A stretch of DNA of 64,000 nucleotides from positions 5,941,001-6,005,000 of the forward strand of contig NZ_VAWE01000001.1 in NCBI RefSeq assembly GCF_005795905.1, written 5' to 3'. A program made the translations under genes and the position numbers. Under the pieces are notes generated by a model. It searched no databases and was not told where the DNA came from. It saw only the letters and a program-made list of their open reading frames with translations. This document shows positions 35,075-45,699 of this stretch, piece after piece. The DNA is from Streptomyces marianii (GTDB taxonomy: Bacteria > Actinomycetota > Actinomycetes > Streptomycetales > Streptomycetaceae). How positions within the stretch are numbered: position 1 is the first letter of the stretch; each line of letters starts with the position of its first letter.

Positions 35075-36286
35075 TCAGATCACGTCCGTGCCGTAAATTC
35101 CACTGCGGCACGCGGAGTTGCCGTCGGCGCAGCTGACCGTTCGGTACGAACCGACGCCTATCTCGGCGAAGTTGCTGAGGCTCTCCGTACCCGGCTCGAA
35201 ATAGCCGGTGTGGCCGACCGCTCCCGCCGAGGACAGCACCCGTGCCCCGAAGTCGGGGGTCATCGGGTCGGCGCCGTGGCCGAGCCCGCCGACCTTCAGG
35301 TACGGCACGTCCTCGATCCAGTCGTCGCCGTCCCGCATCGCCCACACGCGCGCGTCCGTGCCCAACTGGGCCGCGGTCTCGGCCCGCATGCCGGGGCTGC
35401 CGGCGACCGCCATGTCGCGGACCCGCCCGGGCAGTTCACGCGCGGCGACCCCGCACACCACCGAGCCGTAGCTGTGGCAGAACAGCGACACCTCGGCCCG
35501 GCCGGGCAGCGCCTCCGTGAGGGCGACCAGGCGGTTCGCTCCGTTCGCGGCGAGCCGGCCGGTGGATGCGTCCAGCCCGACGCCCGCGGGTGAGGTGTAG
35601 TCGGCCCAGGCGATGACGGCCGTGCGCACGGAGGGCGCGGCGACGCGCTCGGCCCGGTAGAGCGCCTGCGCCATACCCACCGGGGCGGAGTACTTGCGCT
35701 TGCTCCGCTCGAAGGTCAGTACGTTGGTGTCGACGCCGGGGACGACCACGGAGACCCGCTGCGCCCGGTCGAGATCGCCGAAGACCTCGGCGACCCTGCC
35801 CTTCCCGGTCGGGTCGAAGGCGAGGATCCGGCGGCCGGGGCGCAGCAGCGACTCGTACCGGTGCATGCGCCGGCCCGCCTCCTGGCGCCCGTCGGCGGAG
35901 AGCCGGCTGTCACGCATCCGCCACTTCTCCACCCGGCGCGCCTCGGCCAGCGCGATCCGGTTGGCGCGGTAGCGCAGCGTCACCGGGGCGCCGTCGAGAT
36001 TGCCCACGACGAGCGGGTGGCGCTCCGCCAGCGAGGCCGCCTGCCCGGCGCCGAGGGAGGAGAAGAAACCGGCCAGGGCGCGGGGGGACGACTCCGGGTC
36101 CGGCAGCGCGCGATGCCCGGTACGGTCCTGTTGCCATGCGGTGAGCGCGGTCGTCCGAGCGTCGACGGGGCCGCGTTGGTGCCGTACAGCGGTCCAGCCG
36201 GTGGTCGCCAGCAGCACGAACACGACGGCGAGAGCGAGGAGGGCGCGCCAGACGTTCGGTGTGGGGGAGGAGTCGAAAGCAGTCAC
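35075..36286 (-). CDS. Exported alpha/beta hydrolase, DUF1023 type (second copy)
   Basis: A 403-residue hydrolase with an N-terminal membrane anchor or signal (residues ~13-31) and a DUF1023 domain: nucleophile Ser272 in LFCHSYGSVVCGV, the preceding VIAWADYTSPAGVG, and a C-terminal His in GAVGHTGYFEPG. It is clearly paralogous to the protein at 13511-14611, with the same motifs and the same SPGMRA and LGHGTDP-like segments. The two lay only about 4.5 kb apart before the mobile element separated them. ATG at 36286 starts it. Confidence 0.88.
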   Translation of the reverse strand: MTAFDSSPTPNVWRALLALAVVFVLLATTGWTAVRHQRGPVDARTTALTAWQQDRTGHRALPDPESSPRALAGFFSSLGAGQAASLAERHPLVVGNLDGAPVTLRYRANRIALAEARRVEKWRMRDSRLSADGRQEAGRRMHRYESLLRPGRRILAFDPTGKGRVAEVFGDLDRAQRVSVVVPGVDTNVLTFERSKRKYSAPVGMAQALYRAERVAAPSVRTAVIAWADYTSPAGVGLDASTGRLAANGANRLVALTEALPGRAEVSLFCHSYGSVVCGVAARELPGRVRDMAVAGSPGMRAETAAQLGTDARVWAMRDGDDWIEDVPYLKVGGLGHGADPMTPDFGARVLSSAGAVGHTGYFEPGTESLSNFAEIGVGSYRTVSCADGNSACRSGIYGTDVI

Positions 36287-36319
36287 TGAGCGAACAGCCT
36301 AGGGGGAGCCCGGGGGCGC

Positions 36320-36334
36320 TCACGGTGACCGTGA
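36320..36334. promoter_or_regulatory. 15-bp palindrome upstream of the second hydrolase
   Basis: TCACGGTGACCGTGA is a perfect inverted repeat (7-bp arms, central G) 34 bp before the hydrolase start codon, a plausible operator. It does not share the GTCATACC half-site of the other hydrolase. Confidence 0.4.
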
Positions 36335-36935
<601 letters not shown>

Positions 36936-37361
36936 ATGCGCACGACCGTCCTCACCACCGCGGCCCTGGCCGCCCTGTGCCTGCTCGCACCGGCGTCCGC
37001 GGCCTCCCCGGTCCCGTCCGCCACTGCGGCGTCCGCGACTCCGGCGGCTCGGCCCGGCCCCGCCGTGTCACCGCCGCGGCTCGGCCGTTGTGCGCCTGGT
37101 GAGCTCTGCCTCTGGGCGAAACCGGGCTTCGCGGGGGCGCGCCAGGTCCACGAGCTGTCCGGTGTCGAAATCGAGTCCTGCGTTCCGCTCCCGGCGGGCG
37201 CCGACGCCCAGTCCCTCGCCAACCGCACGGGTCGCCCCGTCACCGCCTACCAGTCCGCGGAGTGCGCGGAGACCGGTGAGTTCGACACATACCCGGGCGG
37301 CGGGACCTGGGTGCCGCAGACCCCGTACCGGGTCCGGGCGTTCAAGGTGTGGGAGAACTAG
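36936..37361 (+). CDS. Secreted peptidase-inhibitor family I36-like protein
   Basis: A 141-residue exported protein. The signal peptide covers residues ~1-23 (MRTTVLTTAALAALCLLAPA, then SA-A cleavage). An Ala/Pro linker is followed by a compact Cys-containing domain (CAPGELCLWAKPGFAG) related to the Streptomyces I36/SMI inhibitor and beta-gamma crystallin-like fold; four Cys could form two disulfides. Inhibitor activity is a family inference. Its TAG stop is the first part of a dispersed palindromic repeat that probably acts as terminator. Confidence 0.75.
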   Translation: MRTTVLTTAALAALCLLAPASAASPVPSATAASATPAARPGPAVSPPRLGRCAPGELCLWAKPGFAGARQVHELSGVEIESCVPLPAGADAQSLANRTGRPVTAYQSAECAETGEFDTYPGGGTWVPQTPYRVRAFKVWEN

Positions 37362-37422
37362 GGCGTGTTGCGAAGGTCCCGTCTGGGCGGGGGCGGACGA
37401 CGCTACTTTCGCAACACGCCCT
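37360..37422. terminator. Hairpin of a dispersed Streptomyces repeat
   Basis: AGGGCGTGTTGCGAA (37360-37374) pairs exactly with TTCGCAACACGCCCT (37408-37422). The stem begins inside the TAG stop of the I36-like gene. The same CTAGGGCGTG-n-TGCGAA end forms the 3' end of aceE on the opposite strand at 38738-38755. It looks like a mobile palindromic unit that now serves as terminator. Confidence 0.7.
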
Positions 37423-37468
37423 CCCGCGTCAAGCGAGGTTCGCCCGTCAAGGAGCGGCGTCCGGTGCA

Positions 37469-37564
37469 CGGGGTCTCCCCGGGTCCTCCGGTCGAGGGGG
37501 TGGGGTCTCCCCGGGTCCTCCGGTCGAGGGGGTGGGGTCTCCCCCGGCCCTCGGGGCCGAGGGG
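37469..37564. repeat. Three tandem 32-bp repeats
   Basis: Units at 37469, 37501 and 37533 of the form YGGGGTCTCCCCGGGTCCTC followed by CGGTCGAGGGGG; the third is slightly diverged. They lie within the dispersed-repeat region just beyond the end of the potassium channel gene. Confidence 0.85.
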
Positions 37565-37601
37565 AAGGATCGCAAGGCGCCGGATCGACCTCGCAGTGGG
37601 C

Positions 37602-38459
37602 CTACTCGGTTGATTCGGCGACGCCGCGAGTCGCCGTGCCGGGCGTCGCGACGGGGCGAACGTCGCCTGATGCGGCACCAGCAGAACCGGCGGCACTCGG
37701 CGGCGGTACGGCGGGCCCCTCGGGTACGGCCACCGGGTCCGCCGACAGCCGGGCCACCTCCGCCCGCAGCTCCCTGACCTCCTGGGTCAGGGCCTCCAGG
37801 AGGGCCGTCTGGCGGCGCTCCTCGGCGTCGTCGCGCTCGAAGCGGGAGATGAACCAGGCCGCGATGTTGGCGGTCACGACACCGAGCAGGGCGATCCCCG
37901 ACAGCATGAGCCCGACCGCGAGCGCCCGCCCCAGACCCGTCGTCGGCGCGAGGTCGCCGTAGCCGACGGTCGTCATCGTGGTGAACGACCACCACACGGC
38001 GTCACCCAGCGTCCGGATGTTCCCCCCGGGCGCGTCCCGCTCGACGGCCAGGACGGCGAGCGAGCCGAACATCATCAGCCCGGTCACCGCGCCGGCCACG
38101 TACGTGGTGAGCGTGATCTGCGGGGCCATCCGGGCCCGCCGCCCGACCAGGAGGAGCGTGGAGACCATGCGCAGCAGCCGCAGCGGCTGCACCAGCGGCA
38201 GGAGCACCGCGAGCAGGTCCAGTGGATGCCTCCGCACGAAGAGCCACTTGTAGGGAGCCAGCCACAGCCGCACCAGGTAGTCCGCGGCGAAGGCGCTCCA
38301 CACGGTCCACTCGACGACCTGGCAGCCCCGGTGGACCCACGCGGGGGCGTCCGGCAGCACGATCGGCACCGCGTACGCGAGCCCGAACACCACGGCGAGA
38401 ACCAGCAGCGGGCCCTGGGTGCGGGCCTCCCAGCGCACCTGCGCCGTTCGTTCCTTCAT
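37602..38459 (-). CDS. Voltage-gated-type potassium channel
   Basis: A 285-residue six-helix channel. Five hydrophobic segments precede the pore loop with the selectivity filter TMTTVGYGDLAP (~residues 169-180), and an S4-like segment contains spaced Arg (RLLRMVSTLLLVGRRARM). A C-terminal coiled coil (EERRQTALLEALTQEVRELR) should drive tetramerisation. The Pro/Ala-rich tail runs into a dispersed repeat, so the last residues (VATPGTATRGVAESTE) may have been added by that repeat. The start is ATG 38459 (MKERTAQ). Confidence 0.88.
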   Translation of the reverse strand: MKERTAQVRWEARTQGPLLVLAVVFGLAYAVPIVLPDAPAWVHRGCQVVEWTVWSAFAADYLVRLWLAPYKWLFVRRHPLDLLAVLLPLVQPLRLLRMVSTLLLVGRRARMAPQITLTTYVAGAVTGLMMFGSLAVLAVERDAPGGNIRTLGDAVWWSFTTMTTVGYGDLAPTTGLGRALAVGLMLSGIALLGVVTANIAAWFISRFERDDAEERRQTALLEALTQEVRELRAEVARLSADPVAVPEGPAVPPPSAAGSAGAASGDVRPVATPGTATRGVAESTE

Positions 38460-38559
38460 GCCCGGAAGCGTAGGCGGGTGCGGTGGGAGCCCTCCCCCCG
38501 CACCCGCCACGGCCGAGCGTGCGGGCCGCCTAAGGGCTGTCCCGTCATCCCCGGTGGAT

Positions 38560-38755
38560 CAGCGCGCGGCGTCAGATGCGGTGCATCGCAAGGCGGGGGG
38601 TCGTCCTCATACTGGGCGTATTCGGGCGATCCGGCAACGCAGCGAGGTGCCGCAGCTGTCGTCGTGCGCCCGCTGGGGATTACGGAGACCCCATGCACCA
38701 GACGCCGCAGGCCCCGCCCTGCGGGCGGACGGAGCTACTTTCGCAGCACGCCCTA
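38560..38755. repeat. Dispersed palindromic repeat at the 3' end of aceE
   Basis: Contains the same elements as the repeat at 37360-37620: TTTCGCAGCACGCCCTAG at its end, a GGTGCATGGGGTCTCC block and an ACTGGGCGTATTCGGGCGAT block. In orientation it is inverted relative to the other copy. The CTAG at its end supplies the aceE stop codon. No gene is contained in the 293-bp gap. Confidence 0.65.
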
Positions 38756-41500
38756 GGCGTCGCCGCCCGCGGCACCGGGGTCGGCCGCCGACACGTCCAG
38801 CAGCTGGTAGCGGTCCACGGCCTGCTTCAGCACCGAGCGGTCGACCTTGCCCTCCTGGGCGAGCTCGGTGAGGACCGCCAGCACGATCGACTGGGCGTCG
38901 ATGTGGAAGTACCGGCGGGCCGCGCCCCGGGTGTCGGCGAAGCCGAAGCCGTCCGCACCCAGCGAGGTGTAGCGGCCGGGCACCCAGCGTGCGATCTGGT
39001 CCGGAACGGAACGCATCCAGTCGGACACGGCCACGAACGGTCCCTCGGCGCTGCCGAGCTTCTGCGTCACATACGGGACGCGCTGCTCCTCCTCGGGGTG
39101 GAGCAGGTTGTACTCATCGGTTGCCACGGCCTCGCGCCGCAGCTCGTTCCACGAGGTCGCCGACCAGACCCCGGCCCTGACGTTCCAGTCCTCGGCGAGG
39201 ATCCGCTGGGCCTCCAGGGCCCACGGGACGGCGACACCGGACGCCATGATCTGTGCCGGGATCTGCCCCGCCTCGCCCTCCCTGAAGCGGTGGAGGCCCT
39301 TGAGGATGCCCTCCACGTCGACGTTCTCGGGCTCCGCCGGGTGCTGGATGGGCTCGTTGTAGACGGTCAGGTAGTAGAAGACGTCCTCGCCGTGCGGGTG
39401 CTCGGCGTCTCCGCCGTACATCCGGCGCAGGCCGTCCTGGACGATGTGCGCGATCTCGAAGCCGAACGCCGGGTCGTAGGCGACACAGGCCGGGTTCGTG
39501 GAGGCCAGCAGCTGGGAGTGGCCGTCCGCGTGCTGCAGCCCCTCACCGGTCAGGGTCGTGCGCCCGGCGGTCGCACCGAGAACGAATCCACGCGAGAGCT
39601 GGTCGGCCATCTGCCAGAACTGATCGCCGGTCCGCTGGAAGCCGAACATCGAGTAGAAGACGTAGACCGGGATCAGCGGCTCGCCGTGGGTGGCGTAGGC
39701 GGAGCCGGCCGCGATCAGCGAGGCGGTGCAGCCCGCCTCCGAGATGCCGTCGTGCAGCATCTGCCCGGTCGGCGACTCCTTGTAGGCGAGGAGCAGCTCA
39801 CGGTCCACGGCCTCGTACTGCTGGCCGAGCGGGTTGTAGATCTTCGCGCTCGGGAAGAACGAGTCCATGCCGAACGTGCGGTACTCGTCCGGCGCGATCA
39901 GCACGAACCGCTTGCCGATCTCCTTGTCCCGCATGAGGTCCTTCAGCAGCCGTACGAACGCCATGGTGGTGGCGATCGACTGCTGGCCGGAACCCTTCTT
40001 CACGGCCGCATACGTCCTGTCGTCCGGCAGGGCCAGCGGCTGGGACCGCACGACGCGGGTCGGGACGTACCCGCCCAGGCCCTTGCGGCGGTCGTGCATG
40101 TACTGGATCTCCTCCGAGTCGCGGCCCGGGTGGTAGTACGGCGGCAGGCCGGACTCCAGCTCGCCGTCGCTGATCGGGAGGTGCAGCCGGTCGCGGAAGC
40201 CCTTGAGGTCGTCGACCGTCAGCTTCTTCATCTGGTGGGTCGCGTTGCGGCCCTCGAAGTTCGGGCCCAGCGTCCAGCCCTTGACCGTCTGGGCCAGGAT
40301 CACCGTCGGCTGGCCCTTGTGGGCGCGGGCCGCGGAGTAGGCGGCGAAGATCTTCCGGTGGTCGTGGCCGCCGCGGCCCAGATGGAGGATCTGGCCGTCG
40401 GTCATGTTCTCGACCATCGCGCGCAGCCGATGGTCCTCGCCGAAGAAGTGCCGGCGGATGTAGTCGCCGGTCTCCGTGGCGTACGTCTGGAACTGACCGT
40501 CCGGCGTCGTGTTCAGCTTGTTGACCAGGATGCCGTCGCGGTCCCGCGCGAGCAGCGGGTCCCAGGTGCGGTCCCAGATCAGCTTGATCACGTTCCAGCC
40601 GGCGCCGCGGAAGATCGACTCCAGCTCCTGGATGATCTTGCCGTTGCCGCGCACCGGGCCGTCGAGCCGCTGCAGGTTGCAGTTGACCACGAACGTCAGG
40701 TTGTCCAGGCCCTCACGGGCGGCGATCGACAGCTGGCCGAGCGACTCCGGCTCGTCCATCTCGCCGTCGCCGAGGAACGCCCACACGTGCGAGCGCGAGG
40801 TGTCGGCGATCCCGCGCGCCTCCATGTAGCGGTTCATCCGCGCCTGGTAGATCGCGCCGATCGGGCCGAGGCCCATCGAGACGGTCGGGAACTCCCAGAA
40901 GTCCGGCATCAGCCGCGGGTGCGGGTACGACGACAGCCCGTTCGGGAACTTCGACTTCTCCTGGCGGAACGCGTCGAGCTGGGTCTCGTTCAGCCGGTCC
41001 AGCAGGAACGCGCGGGCGTAGACGCCGGGCGAGGCGTGGCCCTGGAAGAAGATCTGGTCGCCGCCGTCGCCCTCGTCCTTGCCGCGGAAGAAGTGGTTGA
41101 AGCCCACGTCGTAGAGGGACGCGGAGGAGGCGAAGGTGGCGATGTGGCCGCCGACGCCGATCCCGGGGCGCTGGGCGCGGGAGACCATCACCGCGGCGTT
41201 CCAGCGGGTGGCGTTCAGGATCTTCCGCTCGATCTCCTCGTTTCCGGGGAAGAACGGCTCGTCCTTGGTCGCGATGGTGTTCACGTAGTCCGTGCTGCGC
41301 ATCTCGGGCACGGCCACGCGCTTCTCGCGGGCCCGCTCGATCAGTCGCAGCATGAGGTAGCGGGCCCGCTCACGGCCGCGCTCGTCGACGGCGGCGTCGA
41401 GCGAGTCGAGCCACTCCTGGGTCTCCTCCGGATCGAAGTCCGGGACCTGGCTCGGAAGGCCGCCAATGATGATCGGGTTGCGATCTGATCCGGAAGCCAC
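38753..41500 (-). CDS. aceE: Pyruvate dehydrogenase E1 component, homodimeric type
   Basis: A 915-residue thiamine-diphosphate enzyme that decarboxylates pyruvate and passes the acetyl group to E2 lipoate. The length matches AceE. The ThDP/Mg motif is [10 protein letters not shown] (from 244) with Asn273 in [23 protein letters not shown] and [16 protein letters not shown] are typical. The start GTG at 41500 has AAGGAA upstream; a much longer open frame upstream is not coding. The last residues ([11 protein letters not shown]) abut a dispersed repeat that provides the stop. It is monocistronic and divergent from the DUF3052 gene. Confidence 0.96.
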   Translation of the reverse strand: MASGSDRNPIIIGGLPSQVPDFDPEETQEWLDSLDAAVDERGRERARYLMLRLIERAREKRVAVPEMRSTDYVNTIATKDEPFFPGNEEIERKILNATRWNAAVMVSRAQRPGIGVGGHIATFASSASLYDVGFNHFFRGKDEGDGGDQIFFQGHASPGVYARAFLLDRLNETQLDAFRQEKSKFPNGLSSYPHPRLMPDFWEFPTVSMGLGPIGAIYQARMNRYMEARGIADTSRSHVWAFLGDGEMDEPESLGQLSIAAREGLDNLTFVVNCNLQRLDGPVRGNGKIIQELESIFRGAGWNVIKLIWDRTWDPLLARDRDGILVNKLNTTPDGQFQTYATETGDYIRRHFFGEDHRLRAMVENMTDGQILHLGRGGHDHRKIFAAYSAARAHKGQPTVILAQTVKGWTLGPNFEGRNATHQMKKLTVDDLKGFRDRLHLPISDGELESGLPPYYHPGRDSEEIQYMHDRRKGLGGYVPTRVVRSQPLALPDDRTYAAVKKGSGQQSIATTMAFVRLLKDLMRDKEIGKRFVLIAPDEYRTFGMDSFFPSAKIYNPLGQQYEAVDRELLLAYKESPTGQMLHDGISEAGCTASLIAAGSAYATHGEPLIPVYVFYSMFGFQRTGDQFWQMADQLSRGFVLGATAGRTTLTGEGLQHADGHSQLLASTNPACVAYDPAFGFEIAHIVQDGLRRMYGGDAEHPHGEDVFYYLTVYNEPIQHPAEPENVDVEGILKGLHRFREGEAGQIPAQIMASGVAVPWALEAQRILAEDWNVRAGVWSATSWNELRREAVATDEYNLLHPEEEQRVPYVTQKLGSAEGPFVAVSDWMRSVPDQIARWVPGRYTSLGADGFGFADTRGAARRYFHIDAQSIVLAVLTELAQEGKVDRSVLKQAVDRYQLLDVSAADPGAAGGDA

Positions 41501-41839
41501 GCTGTTCCTTCGCTGGTCGGTTGGTATGTGGTGACGCGTTCCCCATCGTGTACCCCCGGGGAGCAAAACGTCATCTCTACCGAACGGTAACCAACCCGCC
41601 CCGATTGGCGAACCGTGGGCGCGGAAGCGTACAAAGGGTGCGAAGGGGTGAGTCCGACTCACCGGGGCTGACGGAAGCCCGTCCCGGAGTTGGGGCGACA
41701 CGGCCGTAAACGTCACCGTTTCGGCGGTCTCGGCGGCCGGGTACTTGCGCGATCCGTCCCGCCCGTGTGGACTACGGCCCAATGCCACGCGTACGCGCGC
41801 GGCTGAAGCATTTTCCGAAACAAGATCAGGAGGCAAGCC
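41501..41839. other. Divergent promoter interval aceE / DUF3052
   Basis: 339 bp between two divergent start codons, with lower GC in the first 150 bp than its surroundings, as expected for promoters. I see no strong palindrome; GGTGAGTCCGACTCACC (41647-41663) is a short imperfect inverted repeat (GGTGAGTC/GACTCACC around CG) and could be an operator. Confidence 0.45.
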
Positions 41840-42268
41840 GTGAGCGCGACCGCGGACCACGCGGAGGAGCGGACCAACCCGGCGGCGAGGCTGGGGTTCG
41901 AGCCCGGACAGGTGGTCCAGGAGATCGGCTACGACGACGACGTCGAGCACGAGCTCCGCGAGGGCATCGAATCCGCAATCGGCCAGGAAATCGTCGACGA
42001 GGACTACGACGACGTCGCTGACGTCGTCCTGCTGTGGTTCCGCGACGAGGACGGCGACCTTACGGACGCGCTCGTGGACGCCATCGGCCTCGTCGACGAG
42101 GGCGGACTCGTCTGGCTCATGACGCCGAAGACCGGCCGTGACGGCTACGTCGAGCCCAGTGACATCAACGAGGCCTCGCAGACCGCCGGCCTCTCGCAGA
42201 CCAAGAGCATCAACGCGGGCAAGGACTGGACCGGCAGCAGGCTGGCCACGCCCAAGGCCAAGCGCTGA
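41840..42268 (+). CDS. DUF3052 family protein
   Basis: A 142-residue acidic protein of the actinobacterial DUF3052 family ([38 protein letters not shown]). The fold is predicted to resemble small regulatory or methyltransferase-adjacent domains; no function is established. GTG at 41840 follows GGAGG by 7 nt. It lies between aceE and the peroxiredoxin gene, a conserved order in streptomycetes. Confidence 0.88.
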   Translation: MSATADHAEERTNPAARLGFEPGQVVQEIGYDDDVEHELREGIESAIGQEIVDEDYDDVADVVLLWFRDEDGDLTDALVDAIGLVDEGGLVWLMTPKTGRDGYVEPSDINEASQTAGLSQTKSINAGKDWTGSRLATPKAKR

Positions 42269-42415
42269 TCCACAGCCGACCCAGGGTCTCCGCCGGCCGA
42301 CCGCCGGCGGGGACTCTGTGCGTAGGCTGGGGCATCCAGCGGACCGGAGCCGCGGCGGCCCACGGCCGAGGCGGTGCTCCGGCGCCGAAGCGGCCAACGA
42401 AGGGATGCACCAGTC

Positions 42416-42874
42416 ATGGCGATCGAGGTCGGCACCAAGGCCCCGGACTTCGAACTGAAGGACAACCACGGGCGGATCGTGACCCTCTCCGAGTTCCGCG
42501 GTGAGAAGAACGTGGTGCTGCTCTTCTACCCCTTCGCCTTCACCGGGGTGTGCACGGGCGAGCTCTGCGCGCTCCGCGACGAGCTGCCGAAGTTCGTCAA
42601 CGACGACACCCAGTTGCTCGCCGTCTCCAACGACTCCATCCACACCCTGCGCGTCTTCGCCGAGCAGGAGGGCCTCGAGTACCCGCTGCTGTCGGACTTC
42701 TGGCCGCACGGCGCGACCTCGCGCGCGTACGGCGTCTTCGACGAGGACAAGGGCTGCGCGGTGCGCGGTACGTTCGTCATCGACAAGGAGGGCGTGGTGC
42801 GCTGGACCGTCGTCAACGGCCTGCCCGACGCCCGCGACCTGAACGACTACGTCAAGGCACTGGACACGCTCTGA
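42416..42874 (+). CDS. AhpE-type peroxiredoxin
   Basis: A 152-residue thioredoxin-fold peroxidase. The peroxidatic Cys46 lies in [20 protein letters not shown] with the usual Pro/Thr environment; a second Cys (51) sits five residues later. The sequence [20 protein letters not shown] is characteristic of AhpE rather than classic Bcp. It should reduce hydroperoxides with mycothiol/mycoredoxin or thioredoxin in the cytoplasm. The start is ATG 42416; the ribosome site AAGGGA is 11 nt upstream. Confidence 0.9.
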   Translation: MAIEVGTKAPDFELKDNHGRIVTLSEFRGEKNVVLLFYPFAFTGVCTGELCALRDELPKFVNDDTQLLAVSNDSIHTLRVFAEQEGLEYPLLSDFWPHGATSRAYGVFDEDKGCAVRGTFVIDKEGVVRWTVVNGLPDARDLNDYVKALDTL

Positions 42875-43007
42875 CGGCCGTCGACACCCGGTGATCCTTC
42901 GGGCCGACCACCTGTCTCGCCCGGGAACCGGTCACTAGGATCCAGTCGTTGATCCGAATGCCAACGCACGACGGGGGCGCTGCCCCTGAAACCACATGGG
43001 AGGACTC

Positions 43008-43583
43008 GTGGGAGTCAGCCTCAGCAAGGGCGGCAACGTCTCGCTGACCAAGGCCGCCCCCAACCTGACCGCGGTCACCGTCGGTCTGGGCTGGGACGTC
43101 CGCACCACCACCGGCACCGACTTCGACCTCGACGCCAGCGCCCTGCTGACGAACGCCGAGGGCAAGGTCGGGGCCGACGGCAACTTCGTGTTCTTCAACA
43201 ACCTGAAGAGCCCCGACGGCTCGGTGGAGCACACCGGTGACAACCTCACCGGTGAGGGCGAGGGCGACGACGAGCAGATCAAGGTCAATCTGGCCGGGGT
43301 CCCCGCCGACGTCCAGAAGATCGTTTTCCCGGTGTCGATCTACGACGCCGAGACCCGTCAGCAGTCCTTCGGCCAGGTCCGCAACGCCTTCATCCGCGTG
43401 GTGAACCAGGCCAACGGCGAGGAGCTCGCCCGGTACGACCTGAGCGAGGACGCCTCGACCGAGACCGCCATGGTCTTCGGTGAGCTGTACCGCAACGGCG
43501 CGGAGTGGAAGTTCCGTGCCATCGGCCAGGGCTACGCCTCGGGTCTGCGCGGCATCGCGCAGGACTTCGGCGTCAACGTCTGA
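43008..43583 (+). CDS. terD: TerD family protein
   Basis: A 191-residue TerD/CABP protein, a beta-sandwich that binds Ca2+ and belongs to the tellurite/stress response. The domain opens with [19 protein letters not shown] and has the acidic Ca sites [10 protein letters not shown] and [10 protein letters not shown] plus [23 protein letters not shown] at 43008 has GGGAGGA immediately upstream; an ATG at 42996 overlaps that ribosome site and is rejected. The next gene is a paralogue 89 bp downstream. Confidence 0.94.
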   Translation: MGVSLSKGGNVSLTKAAPNLTAVTVGLGWDVRTTTGTDFDLDASALLTNAEGKVGADGNFVFFNNLKSPDGSVEHTGDNLTGEGEGDDEQIKVNLAGVPADVQKIVFPVSIYDAETRQQSFGQVRNAFIRVVNQANGEELARYDLSEDASTETAMVFGELYRNGAEWKFRAIGQGYASGLRGIAQDFGVNV

Positions 43584-43672
43584 GCCGAGATCAACCGAAG
43601 TGTCCGGCGCCGCACACACCGTGCGGCGCCGGACGCGCCTGTAGTTCCGTACGTTCAGGGGAGGACACCGAC

Positions 43673-44248
43673 ATGGGCGTCACGCTCGCCAAGGGAGGCA
43701 ATGTCTCCCTCTCCAAGGCCGCACCGAACCTCACCCAGGTCCTCGTGGGGCTCGGCTGGGACGCACGCTCCACCACCGGAGCGCCCTTCGACCTCGACGC
43801 CAGCGCACTGCTCTGCCAGTCTGGCCGGGTGCTGGGGGACGAGTTCTTCGTCTTCTACAACAATCTGACGAGCCCGGAGGGTTCCGTCACACACACCGGG
43901 GACAACCTCACGGGCGAGGGCGACGGGGACGACGAGTCCCTGATCGTCGACCTGACGAAGGTGCCCGCGCACTGCGACAAGATCATCTTTCCGGTCTCGA
44001 TCCATGAGGCGGACAACCGCGGCCAGACGTTCGGCCAGGTCAGCAATGCCTTCATTCGCGTGGTGAACCAGGCCGACGGCCAGGAGCTCGCCCGGTACGA
44101 CCTGAGTGAGGACGCCTCCACCGAAACGGCGATGATCTTCGGCGAGCTCTACCGGTACGGGGGGGAGTGGAAGTTCCGGGCGGTGGGACAGGGGTACGCG
44201 TCGGGGCTCCGGGGCATCGCTCTAGACTTCGGGGTCAACGTTTCCTAA
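43673..44248 (+). CDS. terD: TerD family protein (tandem paralogue)
   Basis: A 191-residue paralogue of the preceding gene, of equal length and with the same Ca-binding acidic loops ([19 protein letters not shown]) and C-terminal block. The duplication is old enough for clear divergence in the middle. ATG at 43673 follows GGGGAGGA. It precedes the TerC-type membrane protein by 160 bp, an interval that contains the perfect small inverted repeat CCCGCCGTCGGCGGG (44364-44378). Confidence 0.94.
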   Translation: MGVTLAKGGNVSLSKAAPNLTQVLVGLGWDARSTTGAPFDLDASALLCQSGRVLGDEFFVFYNNLTSPEGSVTHTGDNLTGEGDGDDESLIVDLTKVPAHCDKIIFPVSIHEADNRGQTFGQVSNAFIRVVNQADGQELARYDLSEDASTETAMIFGELYRYGGEWKFRAVGQGYASGLRGIALDFGVNVS

Positions 44249-44408
44249 AGCACTGCTCCGGCTTGGTCAAAAACGGGGGTAGGCGGTCCTGGAGCCCTCA
44301 TGGGATCCGGGAGGCCGCCCCCGGGGCGATGCAGCGCGAAGCCGCGTGCGGCGCGGGGGGAATCCCGCCGTCGGCGGGGGAGCTCCGTACACAACGATTG
44401 GGTAGCCA

Positions 44409-45545
44409 GTGGTACTGAAAACCTTCGGCTGGTCGTTCGCAGTCACTGCGCTCGGCCTGGTCGCTGCGGTGTTCTACGGGGGCTGGACGGCCTTCGGGCT
44501 CGTCGCGATCCTGTCCATCCTGGAGGTCTCGCTCTCCTTCGACAACGCGGTGGTCAACGCCGGCGTGCTGAAGAAGATGAGCGAGTTCTGGCAGAAGATC
44601 TTCCTTACCATCGGCATCCTGATCGCCGTCTTCGGCATGCGGCTGGTGTTCCCCGTCGTGATCGTCTCGATCACGGCGAAGCTCGGTCCCATCGAGGCGA
44701 TCGACCTCGCCCTGAACAACCACGCCCGCTACGAGGAACTGGTCACCGACGCCCACCCCGCCATCGCGGCGTTCGGCGGCATGTTCCTGCTCATGATCTT
44801 CCTCGACTTCATCTTCGAGGACCGGGAGATCAAGTGGCTCGCCTGGCTGGAGCGGCCCCTGGCCAAGCTGGGCAAGATCGACATGCTGGCGGCCTGTGTC
44901 GCACTGATCATCCTGCTGATCACCGCCACCACCTTCGCCGTCCACGCCCACCAGTACGGCGGGGTGCACGTCGACAAGTCGTCCACGGTGCTGCTCGCCG
45001 GCGTCGCCGGCCTCATCACGTACATGGTCGTGGGCGGTCTCTCCGGCTTCTTCGAGGACAAGCTCGAAGAGGAGGAGGAGCGCGAGCACGAGGCAGAGGA
45101 GGAGGCCAAGCGGGCCGGCAAGCCGGTCTCGGCCGCCAAGCTCGTCGGCAAGGCCGCGTTCTTCATGTTCATGTACCTCGAGGTGCTGGACGCGTCCTTC
45201 TCCTTCGACGGCGTCATCGGCGCCTTCGCGGTCAGCAACGACCCGGTCGTCATCGCGCTCGGCCTCGGCATCGGCGCCATGTACGTCCGGTCCCTCACGG
45301 TCTACCTGGTCCGCCAGGGCACCCTCGACGACTACGTCTACCTCGAGCACGGCGCCCACTACGCGATCGGCGCGCTGGCCGCGATCCTGCTGATCACCAT
45401 CCAGTACGAGGTCCCCGAGGTCGTCACCGGCCTCATCGGTGTGGCCCTGATCGCCTGGTCCTTCTGGTCCTCCGTGCGGCGCAACCAGCGCCTGAGGGAC
45501 CACGAGGAGAAGGAAGAAGAGGTACTCGCGGCAGAGGAAGTGTGA
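44409..45545 (+). CDS. TerC-superfamily membrane protein (DUF475)
   Basis: A 378-residue polytopic membrane protein of the TerC/DUF475 group with about nine helices. The two family signatures with conserved acidic residues are seen in TM2 (LEVSLSFDNAVVNAGVL) and in a later helix (LEVLDASFSFDGVIGAFAVS). A charged cytoplasmic loop rich in Glu/Lys (~residues 218-240) lies between the halves. TerC proteins act in metal-ion handling and interact with TerD-type proteins at the membrane. The start is GTG 44409. It forms a stress cluster with the flanking ter genes. Confidence 0.9.
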   Translation: MVLKTFGWSFAVTALGLVAAVFYGGWTAFGLVAILSILEVSLSFDNAVVNAGVLKKMSEFWQKIFLTIGILIAVFGMRLVFPVVIVSITAKLGPIEAIDLALNNHARYEELVTDAHPAIAAFGGMFLLMIFLDFIFEDREIKWLAWLERPLAKLGKIDMLAACVALIILLITATTFAVHAHQYGGVHVDKSSTVLLAGVAGLITYMVVGGLSGFFEDKLEEEEEREHEAEEEAKRAGKPVSAAKLVGKAAFFMFMYLEVLDASFSFDGVIGAFAVSNDPVVIALGLGIGAMYVRSLTVYLVRQGTLDDYVYLEHGAHYAIGALAAILLITIQYEVPEVVTGLIGVALIAWSFWSSVRRNQRLRDHEEKEEEVLAAEEV

Positions 45546-45699
45546 CACCGCGGGGTTTGAGGAACGCTCTCAGCGGGGCGGCCGGGAGGCACAGGGTCTC
45601 CGGGCCGCCCCGCGCGGCTGCCGGGCCCCCGTGGCACGGGGGCCGGGCGGTGTATCCGGACCGGCTCCGGGAGGGGGCCGGCGCAGTCAGGGGTGGGAC

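Noticed and set aside
38576..41488. A 970-codon plus-strand open frame
   Set aside because: It is the antisense shadow of aceE, kept open by GC3 bias; the minus-strand protein has complete enzyme motifs.
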